From positions 496,001 through 560,000 of the forward strand of contig NZ_JAETXJ010000001.1 in assembly GCF_022508225.1 (NCBI RefSeq): a stretch of 64,000 nucleotides of DNA. Reading direction: 5' to 3'. The notes under the pieces are model-generated. The model was not told the DNA's origin. It did not search any database and saw only the letters and a program-made list of their open reading frames with translations. Source of the DNA: Desulfovibrio sp. UIB00 (GTDB lineage: Bacteria > Desulfobacterota > Desulfovibrionia > Desulfovibrionales > Desulfovibrionaceae). The position numbers and the translations under genes were made by a program. Within the stretch, counting starts at the first letter, position 1. The number at the start of each line of letters is the position of its first letter. Positions 1 to 9,890 of this stretch are shown piece by piece.

Positions 1-45
1 TTTCTGGCGCTGTGACCTTGTAACTTGATTTTCAGTACAATATTT

Positions 46-2193
46 ATGCCGAAAAACAGTATCCGTTACCTCCGCTGCGCAGTCTGTATTTTGCCAATGC
101 TGCTGCTCTTTACCTGCCCCGATGGAGCCCGTGCGGAAGAAACGTGGGCTGTGTACTGGTATCTTTGCGGCAGCAACCTTGAGTCAGAAGACGGCGCGGC
201 CTCTGCCGATCTGGCAGAGCTGCTCAAGGCTCGCCTGCCGGATAATGTGAAGGTGGTCATTCAGACCGGGGGGGCCAGCAAATGGCACAGGCCCGACATC
301 AGCCCCAAAAACATCAGCCGCTACCTTTACCACAAAGGAAAACTTGAGCTGGTGGCAAAGCTGCCGCAGGCAAGCATGGGGGATGAAAAAACGCTGACCT
401 CCTTTCTTGCCTTTTGCAAAGAAAATTACAGCGCGGATCATCAGGTTTTCATTTTTTGGGATCACGGCGGCGGCAGCATCGGCGGCGTAGCCAATGACGA
501 GAATTATGCATTTGACGCCCTGTCCCTCAGGGAAATCAATAATTCCTTCAAGCAGGTACATACGGCCTCAGTTGACCGCCCGCCATTTGAAATCATCGGC
601 TTTGACGCCTGCCTGATGGCTACGCTGGACACAGCCAGCGCTGTAAGCGGTTTTGGCCGATACATGGTGGCATCGCAAGAGGTGGAGCCAGCCAACGGCT
701 GGCAGTACACAGAATGGGTGAACGCTCTTGGGACAAACACATCCATAGGCCCGGAAGCGTTGGGCAAGGCTATCTGTGATACCTATCTTGAGGGCTGCAA
801 GGAAGCGCAAACAGCGGGAAACGCCACGCTTTCGCTCATTGATCTTGCCAGGATCCCGTTCGTTAATCTTGCTTACAACGCGCTCGGCCTTGAAGCTGTT
901 TCCCTCGCCATGGATGACGACAGCTTTTACGCCGCCTACGGCAGGCAGGCCAAGGCCTCTGAAAACTATGTGAACTCGCGTTCGGAAGGTTACACCAATA
1001 TGGTGGACCTTGGTTCTCTTGTGCGGCGGCTGAAAACGGCCTTGCCCGAATTTGCTCCGTATTTTCTGGATGCTCTGGGCGAAGCGGTGGTCTATACGGT
1101 TCATGGCCCCTACCGGTCGCCCTCCGGGCTGTCCTGCTACTATCCGTTTGACGGCGGCAAGGCTGGTTTTTCCAGCATGATGCGGGCGGGCAACATCACC
1201 ACCTTTCTGGTCCTGAGCGGGCTTCAGTTGGGTTTTCTGGATACGGACAGCGCCGTAAAACACCTTGAACGCATCTCTGCTGATATCTCTGCCGCCCTTG
1301 AACGGGAAGAAAACATCCCTGAAGGAACATCTGCTCCTGCTGCACCAACGCCTCTGCCCGCGCCCCAGACGCAGGGGAGCGCACAATCCTTGTGGGCGCC
1401 CTTGCAATCGGGCTTGTCAGCCATCCTTGGCGGGCAGCGTGCTGATGGTCAATCCCCAGGCAGCGTTGCGGCTTTGCTGGGGCAGGCGGCCAGCGCCGTG
1501 GTGGCATCGGTGGCTCCCCTGAAGCCGCTGGATATCACCGCGCTTGAGGATTTTGAGGTAACAGTCGGCGATGGCGGCGAGGCGCTGCTCAATCTTGGCA
1601 CAGAGCGTGTCAAATTTCTGGATAGCGTGCAGTTTTACCTTGCCTACTACAGCATCGAAGACAACCTGATCATGCTGCTGGGCAAGGATGCAGATATGGA
1701 AGCTGACTGGACCGCAGGTGTGTTCAAGGATAATTTTCAGGGAAGGTGGGCAGCTCTGGACGACCACCTGGTGTTCCTTGAGATCACGCATCAGGATGAC
1801 GGGGTAAACCACTATGTTGTGCCTATCAAACTGAACGGAGTGCGCTGCAACCTTATTGTCGTCTATGATTTTGCGGAAAAGGAATACAAAATCCTTGGCG
1901 CGCGCCGTGTGCAAGAAGGCGAAATGACCGACAAGGCGCTTATCAGGCTTAAGGCTGGCGACAAGGTGACCACAATTCTTCTCGCCATGCAGATGGATGA
2001 CGAAGATGGAGAGTTTCAGGAGGTGGAGGTAGATACCTTTACCCTTGGCAAAAAAGTTGTTTTTGCAGATACGGACATGGGCGATGGGCAGTTCATGTTC
2101 ATGTTTGAAATGACAGATGTGCAGAACAATGCCGCCACATCGCAAATCGTCACCATTGAAGTAAAGGATGGTGTAGCCGTTTACAGCAACTGA
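46..2193 (+). CDS. Secreted clostripain-like cysteine peptidase (family C11)
   Basis: Predicted exported cysteine peptidase of the clostripain family (C11). A signal peptide is visible in about residues 1-30 (hydrophobic ILPMLLLF core, then ARAEETW). The family catalytic pair is present: His140 in WDHGGGS and Cys189 in FDACLMA. The peptidase part spans roughly residues 30-400. A Pro/Ala/Gln-rich linker near 425-465 leads into a further 250-residue C-terminal region in which I recognise no motif. I use the ATG at 46 rather than the in-frame TTG at 25, because it places the signal peptide at the very N-terminus; neither has a convincing Shine-Dalgarno sequence. C11 enzymes usually cleave after Arg or Lys; the substrate here is unknown and no obvious partner gene lies next to it. 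Confidence 0.85.
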   Translation: MPKNSIRYLRCAVCILPMLLLFTCPDGARAEETWAVYWYLCGSNLESEDGAASADLAELLKARLPDNVKVVIQTGGASKWHRPDISPKNISRYLYHKGKLELVAKLPQASMGDEKTLTSFLAFCKENYSADHQVFIFWDHGGGSIGGVANDENYAFDALSLREINNSFKQVHTASVDRPPFEIIGFDACLMATLDTASAVSGFGRYMVASQEVEPANGWQYTEWVNALGTNTSIGPEALGKAICDTYLEGCKEAQTAGNATLSLIDLARIPFVNLAYNALGLEAVSLAMDDDSFYAAYGRQAKASENYVNSRSEGYTNMVDLGSLVRRLKTALPEFAPYFLDALGEAVVYTVHGPYRSPSGLSCYYPFDGGKAGFSSMMRAGNITTFLVLSGLQLGFLDTDSAVKHLERISADISAALEREENIPEGTSAPAAPTPLPAPQTQGSAQSLWAPLQSGLSAILGGQRADGQSPGSVAALLGQAASAVVASVAPLKPLDITALEDFEVTVGDGGEALLNLGTERVKFLDSVQFYLAYYSIEDNLIMLLGKDADMEADWTAGVFKDNFQGRWAALDDHLVFLEITHQDDGVNHYVVPIKLNGVRCNLIVVYDFAEKEYKILGARRVQEGEMTDKALIRLKAGDKVTTILLAMQMDDEDGEFQEVEVDTFTLGKKVVFADTDMGDGQFMFMFEMTDVQNNAATSQIVTIEVKDGVAVYSN

Positions 2194-2366
2194 CATGGTC
2201 AGCGGCAGTATTGCGATCTTTCCATGCTGATACGTTTGCCTCAGCGCCAAGCTGCAATGGGGTTCTTAAGGGAGCGGGCTTGAGCCGCCGGATGCCTTTT
2301 TTATCCGTCCCACCATCTACGCCGCGCATCCTTGCCACAGGCCGCCGGGATCGGTATTGAACAGGC

Positions 2367-2999
2367 ATGAGTGAATCCAAGAGCAACAACGGCGATTTCC
2401 CGGCTATGGACGTGAGCGCGGATCGGCTTGACCGGATTGTGGATTTTTTTAACGAAGTCGGCATGCTGCGGCATACGCCCCGCACGGGTTACGCCTTTTT
2501 GGGCACCGGGCAGGAGAACGTGGCCGAACATTCCTACCGGGTGAGCGTCATGGGCTACGTGCTGGCCCGCATGTGCGATATGGATCCAGCGCGTGTGACG
2601 TATCTTTGCCTGTTCCATGATTTGCACGAGGCGCGCACGGGCGATCTGAACTACGTGAACCACCGCTATGCGCAGTGTCAGGCCCGCAAGGCGCTGGAAG
2701 ACTGCGTGGACGGAACAGGGCTTGAGGGAGACGTGCTGCCCCTTTGGGACGAGCTGGAGGAAGAAGCCAGCCGTGAGGCCATTCTGGCGCACGATGCCGA
2801 CCAGCTTGATCTTATCTGCAATCTCAAGGCCGAGCTGGACAAGGGCAATGCCTTTGCCGCCCAGTGGCTGGAAAGTGCGGTCAAACGTCTGCGCAGCCCT
2901 GCGGCGCAGCAGGTGGCTGAGGCAGTGCTGCGCGCGGATCACAACCGCTGGTGGTATGGACAGGTTGAGCGGGAATGGTGGGTGCGGCGCGGTCGTTAA
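2367..2999 (+). CDS. HD-domain phosphohydrolase (YfbR/HDDC2-like)
   Basis: A 210-residue single-domain HD hydrolase. The metal-binding signature is complete: His in ENVAEHSYR, the HD pair in LFHDLHEARTGD, and the distal Asp in AHDADQLDL. This spacing and the HEARTGD continuation match the YfbR/HDDC2 group, whose characterised members remove phosphate from deoxynucleoside 5'-monophosphates; that substrate is an inference here. It is a cytoplasmic protein without a signal peptide. The gene stands alone and is followed directly by a strong terminator, so it is probably monocistronic. Confidence 0.8.
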   Translation: MSESKSNNGDFPAMDVSADRLDRIVDFFNEVGMLRHTPRTGYAFLGTGQENVAEHSYRVSVMGYVLARMCDMDPARVTYLCLFHDLHEARTGDLNYVNHRYAQCQARKALEDCVDGTGLEGDVLPLWDELEEEASREAILAHDADQLDLICNLKAELDKGNAFAAQWLESAVKRLRSPAAQQVAEAVLRADHNRWWYGQVEREWWVRRGR

Positions 3000-3021
3000 A
3001 AACAGATTTTCAAAAGTATGA

Positions 3022-3075
3022 AAGGCCCGAAACCGGGCGGCGCATTGCCGCGTCACCCGGTCTCGGGCCTTTTTT
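3022..3075 (+). terminator. Rho-independent terminator after the HD hydrolase gene
   Basis: AGGCCCGA (3023-3030) pairs with TCGGGCCT (3063-3070), extended inward by CCGGG/CCCGG, and is followed by a T run at 3070-3075. It ends the plus-strand transcript before the convergent argB gene. Confidence 0.85.
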
Positions 3076-3152
3076 GATACGCGCTGAGGAGCAGAGATGC
3101 CTTTTAACTGGCGGTCTGCCTTTTCTCCGCACTGCATCCGGCAGTTAAAAAG

Positions 3153-3935
3153 CTAGTTGGCGACCACCGTCCCAAGCGGGGCATCGTCAAGCAGGTAGCG
3201 GCGCAGGCTTGAAGGCGAACGCCCGTCAAGAATGAGCGCACGCTGGCAGCCAGCATCCAGAGCGTTGAGGCAGGCTTCCACCTTGGGGATCATGCCCCCG
3301 GTGATGACGCCGGTCTCGCGCAGCTTCTGGATTTCCTTGCGGTTGAGGCTGGGAATGAGCCTGCCGTCAGCATCCAGCACGCCGGGCACATCAGAGATCA
3401 GCACAAAATATTCCGCGCCGATGGCCCCTGCCAGCGCGCCTGCGGCGGTGTCGGCATTGATGTTCAGGGCTTCGCCGTCCGGGCCGGAGGCCACAGGGGC
3501 CACCACGGGCACAAAGCCGCCTTCCAGCAGGCAGCGGGGCAGGGCGGGATCGACCGCTTCCACCGTGCCCACCAGGCCGAGCGCGGGATTTTTCACCCTT
3601 GCGCGCAGCAGGCCGCCGTCGCGGCCTGAAATGCCCGCAGCGCGTACTCCCTGACGTGCAAATTCGTTGACCACGGCCTTGTTCACCTGCCCGCAGAGCA
3701 CCATCTCTGCAGCTTCCATGGTGGCGGCATCGGTAACGCGCAGGCCATCCACAAAGTGGCTCTCAATATTCAGGCGCTTGAGCAGGGCAGAAATCTGCGG
3801 GCCGCCGCCGTGCACCACCACAAAGCCCATGCCCTGTTCGGAAAGCTGGGCAAGGTCGGTGGCAAAGGCAGAGCTGAGATCGGGCTTGTCCATGGCGTGA
3901 CCGCCGTATTTGATAACGACTGTAGCGTTTTTCAT
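3153..3935 (-). CDS. argB: Acetylglutamate kinase
   Basis: N-acetylglutamate kinase, second step of arginine biosynthesis (phosphorylates N-acetyl-L-glutamate). Family motifs of the amino acid kinase fold are clear: VVIKYGGHAM at the N-terminus (phosphate-binding Lys/Gly), VVVHGGGPQI (substrate binding), LNINADTAAGALA, and GGMIPKVEACLNAL near the C-terminus. I start at the ATG at 3935, giving 260 residues, because AAAGGA lies 7 bases upstream; an in-frame start at 4013 would add 26 residues without a comparable ribosome site. No other arg genes are adjacent, so it is separated from the rest of the pathway. Confidence 0.92.
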   Translation of the reverse strand: MKNATVVIKYGGHAMDKPDLSSAFATDLAQLSEQGMGFVVVHGGGPQISALLKRLNIESHFVDGLRVTDAATMEAAEMVLCGQVNKAVVNEFARQGVRAAGISGRDGGLLRARVKNPALGLVGTVEAVDPALPRCLLEGGFVPVVAPVASGPDGEALNINADTAAGALAGAIGAEYFVLISDVPGVLDADGRLIPSLNRKEIQKLRETGVITGGMIPKVEACLNALDAGCQRALILDGRSPSSLRRYLLDDAPLGTVVAN

Positions 3936-4223
3936 CTGTTTGATCCTTTGGCCGTCTGGCCGGAAAGGCTGCTCCGCCACATGCGCGCTCAGGCGCAGGC
4001 GCGGGCCTTTCATCTGTTTTGCGTACTTAGTTAACAGTTGGAAGCACTAGCACCCTGTGCGCCGCCCCGCAAGAGTCCTGTGTGACAGGCGTGTGGCGAT
4101 GCGTATATTTTTTGATTTTTTTCGTGCGCAAATTACGCTCTACTCCGGGCAGAGCAACCCTCCCCGGCATTGTCTTGGGTCAGCAAAATGGCTATGGATA
4201 GTACAATGGAAAACGGGGGAATT

Positions 4224-6227
4224 ATGACCGTAAAAAGCGCTGCAAAAGACGCATCCCGCAACGAGGATTGGAACAGCGAAGCCTTGGCTGCGGCCAATGT
4301 GGGGCTGTGGGTCATTGATATCGACAGAAACACCGGTCATATATCCATGCTTGCCAATCCGGTGACCCTGCGCCTGCTCGGCGCAAGCGAAGAAATGACC
4401 CCTGCAGAATGCTTCAACTTTTGGGTGGACAGGGTTGATGCCCGTTCCCGTCCCCATCTTTGGGCCATCCATGACGAATTTATTGCAGACGCAGCCATGC
4501 ACGAGGTGCGCTACCAGTATAACCACCCCACGTGGGGTCTGGTGCCTGTGCGCTGCGGCGGGCGGCGCATCAGCGCCGATCATGATGATGTGGTGCGGAT
4601 TGTCGGTTATCATCAGGATATGACGGAGCTGCACGAGGCGCACCAAAGCCTGCGCGAGGGGCTTGTGCGGCTTTCGCTGGCCTGCCGTTTGGGCTGGCTT
4701 GGTGTTTTTGAGATGGCGCGCCTTGAAAATTCCGGTCTGGACATCACTGGCAATGATGTTTTTTATGAGCAGTTTGGCATCAATACGGCCTCGAATGCGG
4801 CTGACAGACTTGAGCTCATGGGTTCGCGCATTGTGAGCGAGGATCAGCCCAAGTGGCGCAAACTCTGCGACCCCGCAGGGTGGACGGCTGGCGGGCAGGA
4901 GCATCTGGATTTGCGGGTGGCCCACCCGCGCAAGGGTTTGCGTTGGTATGCCCTGGCCTATGAGATTGTGAGCGGGCCGGGAGTGCTGCGCATTGCCGGT
5001 TATGTCAGCGATGTGACCGAGGCGCGTCAGCACGAGCGCATTCTGCGCGATGCCAAGGAGGCCGCCGAAGCAGCCAATGCCGCCAAAAGCATTTTTCTGG
5101 CCAACATGAGCCACGAGATACGCACCCCCATGAACGGCATCATGGGCATGGCGCATCTGGTGCTCAACACCCCCCTGAATCCCCAGCAGCGCGATTATGT
5201 GGAAAAAATCCATGCAACCTGCGAATCGCTGCTGGATATCATCAACGATTTGCTGGATTTTTCAAAAATTGAGGCCAACCATCTGGAGCTGGAAAATCTG
5301 CCCTTTGAGCCGCGCAAGGAACTTGAGTCGGTCATGTCCTTGCTGCGGCCCAAGGTCGGGCACAAGCTCAAGGATTTCATCCTTGAGAGCCGCATGGATA
5401 CTCGCGTGCCGGAAGTGCTTTCCGGCGATGCCCTGCGCCTGCGCCAGATTCTGCTGAATCTGGGCGGCAACGCTTTAAAATTTTCCGAGCGCGGCACGGT
5501 GCGCCTGGCCGTGGAGCTGCTGGAGCAAAGTGACGGCAAGGCGCGGCTGGCCTTTATTGTGAGCGATGAAGGCATTGGCATGTCGCCCGATGAACTGGCC
5601 CGCGCATTTACGCCCTTTTCGCAGGCGGATACGTCCATCACCCGCAGATTTGGCGGCACGGGGCTTGGCCTCTCTTTATGCCGCCGCCTGATTGCCCTCA
5701 TGGGCGGGAGTATTTCCGTGCAGAGCGAGCCGGGGCAGGGGAGCGTTTTTCGTGTGGAACTGCCCTTTGCCGTTTGCAGCCAGGATTGCGCGCAGGAGCA
5801 GGCAGAAGAAAGCAGCGGGGAGGAAGCCGCAGCGCTTCAGGGCCTGCGGGTACTTTTGGCCGAAGACGGCGATATTAACCGCGAAATCATGGAAGTTCTA
5901 CTGGAAGACATGGGCATAACCTGTATTTCTGCCGTCAACGGGCAGGAGGCCGTGGACATCTGGAATCAGCGGAGCGCGGAGGTTGATATTATCCTCATGG
6001 ATGTGCAGATGCCGGTTATGGACGGCTATTCCGCCACGCGCAACATACGGGCCAGCAATCGGCCAGGGGCCAAAACTGTGCCCATTATTGCCATGACGGC
6101 CTATGCCATGCGGGGCGATGCGGAACGCAGCATGCAGGAAGGTATGGATGCGCACCTGACCAAGCCCGTTAACCTTGCCGATCTGCGGCGCACCCTCAAA
6201 CTTTTCAGCCGCAACCCGGCAGAGTAG
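4224..6227 (+). CDS. Hybrid sensor histidine kinase with PAS-like sensor and receiver domain
   Basis: Cytoplasmic hybrid two-component kinase. Two PAS-like regions occupy about residues 20-270 with no transmembrane segment seen, then a short Ala-rich helix, the HisKA dimerisation domain with phospho-acceptor His297 in [13 protein letters not shown], a HATPase domain ([12 protein letters not shown]-box, [15 protein letters not shown]) and a C-terminal receiver with phospho-acceptor Asp593 in [12 protein letters not shown]. The start at 4224 is supported by GGGGGA just upstream; other in-frame starts lie at 4188-4206. No response regulator or output gene is adjacent, so this is an orphan system whose signal is unknown. 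Confidence 0.9.
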   Translation: MTVKSAAKDASRNEDWNSEALAAANVGLWVIDIDRNTGHISMLANPVTLRLLGASEEMTPAECFNFWVDRVDARSRPHLWAIHDEFIADAAMHEVRYQYNHPTWGLVPVRCGGRRISADHDDVVRIVGYHQDMTELHEAHQSLREGLVRLSLACRLGWLGVFEMARLENSGLDITGNDVFYEQFGINTASNAADRLELMGSRIVSEDQPKWRKLCDPAGWTAGGQEHLDLRVAHPRKGLRWYALAYEIVSGPGVLRIAGYVSDVTEARQHERILRDAKEAAEAANAAKSIFLANMSHEIRTPMNGIMGMAHLVLNTPLNPQQRDYVEKIHATCESLLDIINDLLDFSKIEANHLELENLPFEPRKELESVMSLLRPKVGHKLKDFILESRMDTRVPEVLSGDALRLRQILLNLGGNALKFSERGTVRLAVELLEQSDGKARLAFIVSDEGIGMSPDELARAFTPFSQADTSITRRFGGTGLGLSLCRRLIALMGGSISVQSEPGQGSVFRVELPFAVCSQDCAQEQAEESSGEEAAALQGLRVLLAEDGDINREIMEVLLEDMGITCISAVNGQEAVDIWNQRSAEVDIILMDVQMPVMDGYSATRNIRASNRPGAKTVPIIAMTAYAMRGDAERSMQEGMDAHLTKPVNLADLRRTLKLFSRNPAE

Positions 6228-6360
6228 AAATGCCTGATGCTCTGCGGACGGCAGCAGGCTTGCAGTGCGCGGCAAAGCCGCCTTCACCTGCGCAGCGGCC
6301 CTTGACACTCAGCCGCCCATGCGCGACCTTCCCCCCAACGCCAGTTTCAAGGAAAGCAAC

Positions 6361-7752
6361 ATGACTCAAGTGGTAACCCGATTTGCACCCAGCCCGACAG
6401 GGCATCTGCACATAGGCGGCGCACGCACCGCCATTTTTTGCTGGCTTCTGGCCCGTCACTCCGGCGGACGTTTTCATCTGCGCATTGAAGACACTGACTT
6501 GCTGCGCTCCAAGCAGGAATATACCGATTCCATTCTGGCCTCCATGCGCTGGCTTGGGCTGGACTGGGACGGCGAACTGACCTACCAGACCCAGCGGGCC
6601 GATGTGTATAACCGCTATGTGGACAAGCTGCTGGAAACAGGCCACGCCTACTGGTGCTCCTGCACGCCGGAAGAAGTGGAAGCCATGCGCGAAGAAGCAC
6701 GCCAGAACGGCCTCAAACCGCGCTATAACGGGCGCTGCCGCGAACGGAATCTCGGCCCCGGCGAGGGGCACTGTGTGCGCCTCAAGGCGCCTGTGGCGGG
6801 AAAGGTGGTTTTTGACGACCTGGTGAAGGGCAAGATAGCCGTGGATGTCACCGAACTGGACGACATGGTTATCCGGCGCGCTGACGGCATGCCCACCTAC
6901 AATATGGCCGTGGTGGTGGACGACTACGAAATGGGCATCACCCATGTTGTTCGCGGCGACGATCACGTTTCCAACACGCCGCGCCAGATTCTTATTTATG
7001 AAGCTCTGGGGCTGCCCGTGCCGCGTTTTGGGCATGTGCCCATGATCCTTGGCCCGGACCGGCAAAAGCTCTCCAAGCGCCACGGCGCGCGGGCTGTCAT
7101 TGAGTACCAGCAGGACGGCCTCTTGCCTCAGGCTCTGGTGAACTACCTGGTGCGGCTTGGCTGGTCGCACGGCAATCAGGAGCTGTTCACCAAGGAAGAG
7201 CTGATCGAATATTTTGACGGCACCAACCTGAACCCTGCCGCAGCGGCCTTTGATCCGGCCAAGCTGGAATGGTGCAATGCCCATTTTATGCGTGAGCTGC
7301 CCTTGCCAGAACTGGCGGCGCTGGTTGCGCCCTTTGTGGAAGAGGCCGGGCTTGGCACACTGCCGCAGGAAAAGCTTGAGCCCTTGTGCGCCATGTTCCG
7401 CGAGCGGGCCAACAACCTCAAGGCGCTGGGCGAGGCCTTTCGCCCGCTGGTGGTGCCTGCCGCAGAACTCAGCTATGTGGAAAAGGACACGGCCAAGCAT
7501 TTTACCGATGCGGGCAAGGCGCACTTGCAGGCCCTCTCGGCTGTTTTTGCCGCGTGTGAGCCTTTTACAGCTGAGGCTCTCGAGGCCGCGCTCAATGCCT
7601 ATGTTGCCGACAACGGGCTGAAGTTCAAGGAAGTGGCCCCGCCCCTGCGCACGGCTCTCATGGGCTTTATGGGCGGCTCGCACCTCAATGAAATCATGGC
7701 CTTTCTGGGCAAGCAGGAAACCCTTGCCCGACTGCAACGGGCTATGGGCTAA
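6361..7752 (+). CDS. gltX: Glutamyl-tRNA synthetase
   Basis: Class I aminoacyl-tRNA synthetase charging tRNA(Glu). The N-terminal ATP-binding motif is seen as PSPTGHLHIGGARTA (residues 10-24), and the KMSKS equivalent is KLSKRHG. The protein is 463 residues, typical for bacterial GluRS, and its C-terminal helical anticodon-binding part is intact. The start at 6361 is preceded by AAGGAAAG at a good distance and gives the usual MTQVVTRFAPSPTG N-terminus; an upstream in-frame start at 6265 would add an unconserved tail. It follows the histidine kinase gene by 133 bases. Confidence 0.96.
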   Translation: MTQVVTRFAPSPTGHLHIGGARTAIFCWLLARHSGGRFHLRIEDTDLLRSKQEYTDSILASMRWLGLDWDGELTYQTQRADVYNRYVDKLLETGHAYWCSCTPEEVEAMREEARQNGLKPRYNGRCRERNLGPGEGHCVRLKAPVAGKVVFDDLVKGKIAVDVTELDDMVIRRADGMPTYNMAVVVDDYEMGITHVVRGDDHVSNTPRQILIYEALGLPVPRFGHVPMILGPDRQKLSKRHGARAVIEYQQDGLLPQALVNYLVRLGWSHGNQELFTKEELIEYFDGTNLNPAAAAFDPAKLEWCNAHFMRELPLPELAALVAPFVEEAGLGTLPQEKLEPLCAMFRERANNLKALGEAFRPLVVPAAELSYVEKDTAKHFTDAGKAHLQALSAVFAACEPFTAEALEAALNAYVADNGLKFKEVAPPLRTALMGFMGGSHLNEIMAFLGKQETLARLQRAMG

Positions 7753-8054
7753 CAGGCGTTTTATAGTCAAAACTTCGCGCACCGGGCAGTTTTGCCACGA
7801 GTGCCTGGGACGATTTGAACGGCGAGGGTATCCGGTTTGTTACTGCCGGATACCCTCGTCCAGCAGAATGGGGCATGTCCCCCCCCAGGCTGGGCCTTCC
7901 GAAGTGCCCCATGCACTGCGCGTCTGAAGCTGGTTGTCTGAAGCGGCGCTTTTTCTGAAAAGCAAACTTGTGGACCAGCGCTGGTATCGAGATTGCATGA
8001 AAGAGTAGGCGGAAAAGAGTGCCTTTGCGGCCTTGCGTCTTTTCAGGGGGAATA
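7753..8054 (+). other. Intergenic region gltX to GT2 gene
   Basis: 302 bases without a credible gene. It contains a perfect 13-bp inverted repeat (7823-7858, listed separately) and, at its end, the ribosome site CAGGGGG for the glycosyltransferase gene. I see no convincing promoter. Confidence 0.5.
7823..7858. repeat. Perfect 13-bp inverted repeat
   Basis: CGAGGGTATCCGG at 7823-7835 is exactly complementary to CCGGATACCCTCG at 7846-7858, with a 10-base loop. No T run follows on either strand, so it is not a canonical terminator, although it could still end gltX transcription, or act as an RNA-stability element or operator. Confidence 0.7.
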
Positions 8055-9068
8055 ATGCCGGATCTACAGGGCGAGGATGTCGCGGGCGCGCCATGCCCGA
8101 TCCATAGCAGCAGACCGCTGGTGTCTTTTTTTGCGGCAGGCCGCAATGTGCAGGAGTACGTGGAACAGGCCATGCGCTCCATGCTTGAGCAGACGGTTGA
8201 CGATTTTGAACTGCTCATGCTGGATGACGGCTCCACCGACAAAACCTACGATGTCATGATGGGCGTGCAGGACCCGCGCGTGCAGGTATTGCGCAATACG
8301 GAGGGGCAGGGCATCGCGCGCAGTCTCAACCGGCTTATGTCCCAGTGCCGGGGACGGTACTGGGCGCACATGGACGCGGACGACATCTGCGCTCCACAGC
8401 GCCTGGAAAAGCAGCTTCAGATCATGCAGGCAAACCCCGATATTGGTATCTGTGGGTGTCATTTTGTGGCCTTTCTGCCATCTGGTGAGGGCGGGCTTTT
8501 CAGGCTGCCGCTTGATTCAGAAAACATCAAGGCCAACTTGCTCTTCAAAGCGCCGATGGCGCATCCTTTTGTGACCTTTGACGGGGATCTTTTTTCCCGC
8601 CTCGGCATACAGTATTCTGAAAAAATGGTCTGCGCTCTGGATTACGAGCTTTACCTCAGGATATTTCTGCGTCATCCGCAGATGGCTTTTGCCAATGTGG
8701 ATGATGTGCTCGGGTTTTATCGCAGGCATGACGCACAGATTTCCACGGCCCGCAGCACAGAGCAGGCGCAATATGCCTTCAGGGCGCAGATGCAGGTATT
8801 CCAGGCGCTGGGTGTTGCGCCTGGCAACCGCCTGATGATGCATCACCGCCATCTGTATGGCGGCGTCCCAGTTGAAACCGCTGAAGATATGTCTGGGCTT
8901 GTGGATTGGGCTGTCACCCTGCGCATGGCCAACGCAACCAGAAAACTTTTTTCGTCTGATCTGTTCAATGCCCTGTTGCGTGATCGGCTGGAGGCCGCCA
9001 TGCAGCGCAGTCCTCATCTGGCACAGCCCCACATGTGGCGGCTGCAAAAGTGGAATTGTCAGCAATGA
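8055..9068 (+). CDS. Family 2 glycosyltransferase
   Basis: GT-A fold inverting glycosyltransferase (GT2). The N-terminal nucleotide-sugar binding region is visible: RPLVSFFAAGRN, then QTVDDFELLMLDDGSTD, and the metal-binding DxD equivalent in YWAHMDADDICAPQRLEKQL. The central acceptor region and the YRRHDAQIS motif follow, and a C-terminal helical part of about 100 residues completes 337 residues. No signal peptide or membrane helix is seen. The start at 8055 has CAGGGGG upstream. It heads a plus-strand cassette with two methyltransferase-like genes and a fucosyltransferase-like gene, ending beside fliR, so it probably builds a surface glycan or decorates flagellin; which one cannot be decided here. 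Confidence 0.85.
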   Translation: MPDLQGEDVAGAPCPIHSSRPLVSFFAAGRNVQEYVEQAMRSMLEQTVDDFELLMLDDGSTDKTYDVMMGVQDPRVQVLRNTEGQGIARSLNRLMSQCRGRYWAHMDADDICAPQRLEKQLQIMQANPDIGICGCHFVAFLPSGEGGLFRLPLDSENIKANLLFKAPMAHPFVTFDGDLFSRLGIQYSEKMVCALDYELYLRIFLRHPQMAFANVDDVLGFYRRHDAQISTARSTEQAQYAFRAQMQVFQALGVAPGNRLMMHHRHLYGGVPVETAEDMSGLVDWAVTLRMANATRKLFSSDLFNALLRDRLEAAMQRSPHLAQPHMWRLQKWNCQQ

Positions 9069-9144
9069 CGGGGCTGCTCCGATGGACCTCACGGGCCAGA
9101 ACAAGTCATGGCGTCTGCCGCAACCGTGCGCAATGAGGTAATAG

Positions 9145-9756
9145 ATGGATACCACTCTTCCTCCCCAGGAAGGCCTGCAGCCCCAGATGAGCGAAGCCGA
9201 AGTGGCCCTCATGGACAAATATACGCCGGATGGCTGCATTCTCGAATTCGGGGCTGGCGGAAGCTCGGCCTTTTTTGCAGAAAAAGGCATACGGCAGCTG
9301 ATCAGCGTTGAATCTGATCGAGAGTGGATAAACCGCATGCTGCTGGGCAACAGCACTCTGCGGGAATGGGCCAAGGCGCGGCGCTGGTGCCCCTTTCATG
9401 TGGAGATAGGGGCTACGGGCGAATGGGGGTTTCCTCTGTCGCATGAGCCTGACGTGGCGTGGCTTAACTACCATCAGGTCATATGGGACGCCGTTGACGC
9501 CTCAGGTCTGGATTTTGTGCTTGTGGACGGAAGGTTCCGGGTTGCCTGCGCCTTGCAGCTGCTGCTGCGCACCGGGGAGAAAACTCCGCTGATCATGGTG
9601 CACGATTTTACGCCCCGCGAGTATTATCATGTGCTGCTTGAATATTTTGACGTGGTTGAGCAGGCCGATACCGCCGTCATTCTGGTGCGCAAGACGCCAG
9701 TATCATTTGCAGACGTGGCTCTATGCGTGCAGCGGCATCAGTTTGACAACCGGTAG
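9145..9756 (+). CDS. SAM-dependent methyltransferase-like protein
   Basis: A 203-residue protein with a Rossmann-type motif I, CILEFGAGGSSAFFAEKG, followed by an acidic end of strand two (ISVESD) and a later DFVLVDGRFRVACAL, which resembles the motif IV region of class I methyltransferases. LIMVHDFTPREYY may form part of the active site. The substrate cannot be told. It sits 76 bases after the GT2 gene and before the fucosyltransferase-like gene, so it likely acts on the same glycan. It could instead be a degenerate, non-methylating member of the fold. Confidence 0.6.
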   Translation: MDTTLPPQEGLQPQMSEAEVALMDKYTPDGCILEFGAGGSSAFFAEKGIRQLISVESDREWINRMLLGNSTLREWAKARRWCPFHVEIGATGEWGFPLSHEPDVAWLNYHQVIWDAVDASGLDFVLVDGRFRVACALQLLLRTGEKTPLIMVHDFTPREYYHVLLEYFDVVEQADTAVILVRKTPVSFADVALCVQRHQFDNR

Positions 9757-9890
9757 GCCTGTGCAGAACCGCATGCGGACCGGCTCTGATTGAGGAAGGT
9801 GATCTGTCGGTATGGCAGGGCTGATAGCTTTTTTGACTGCATCCATGCTTATCCCTGCAACTCACGGTGATTGCGCATAAAGGAGCCGCA

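Noticed and set aside
6205..7782. 525-codon open frame antisense to gltX
   Set aside because: It is a shadow of high-GC codon bias opposite an unambiguous synthetase gene; composition is His/Gln-rich without any family motif.
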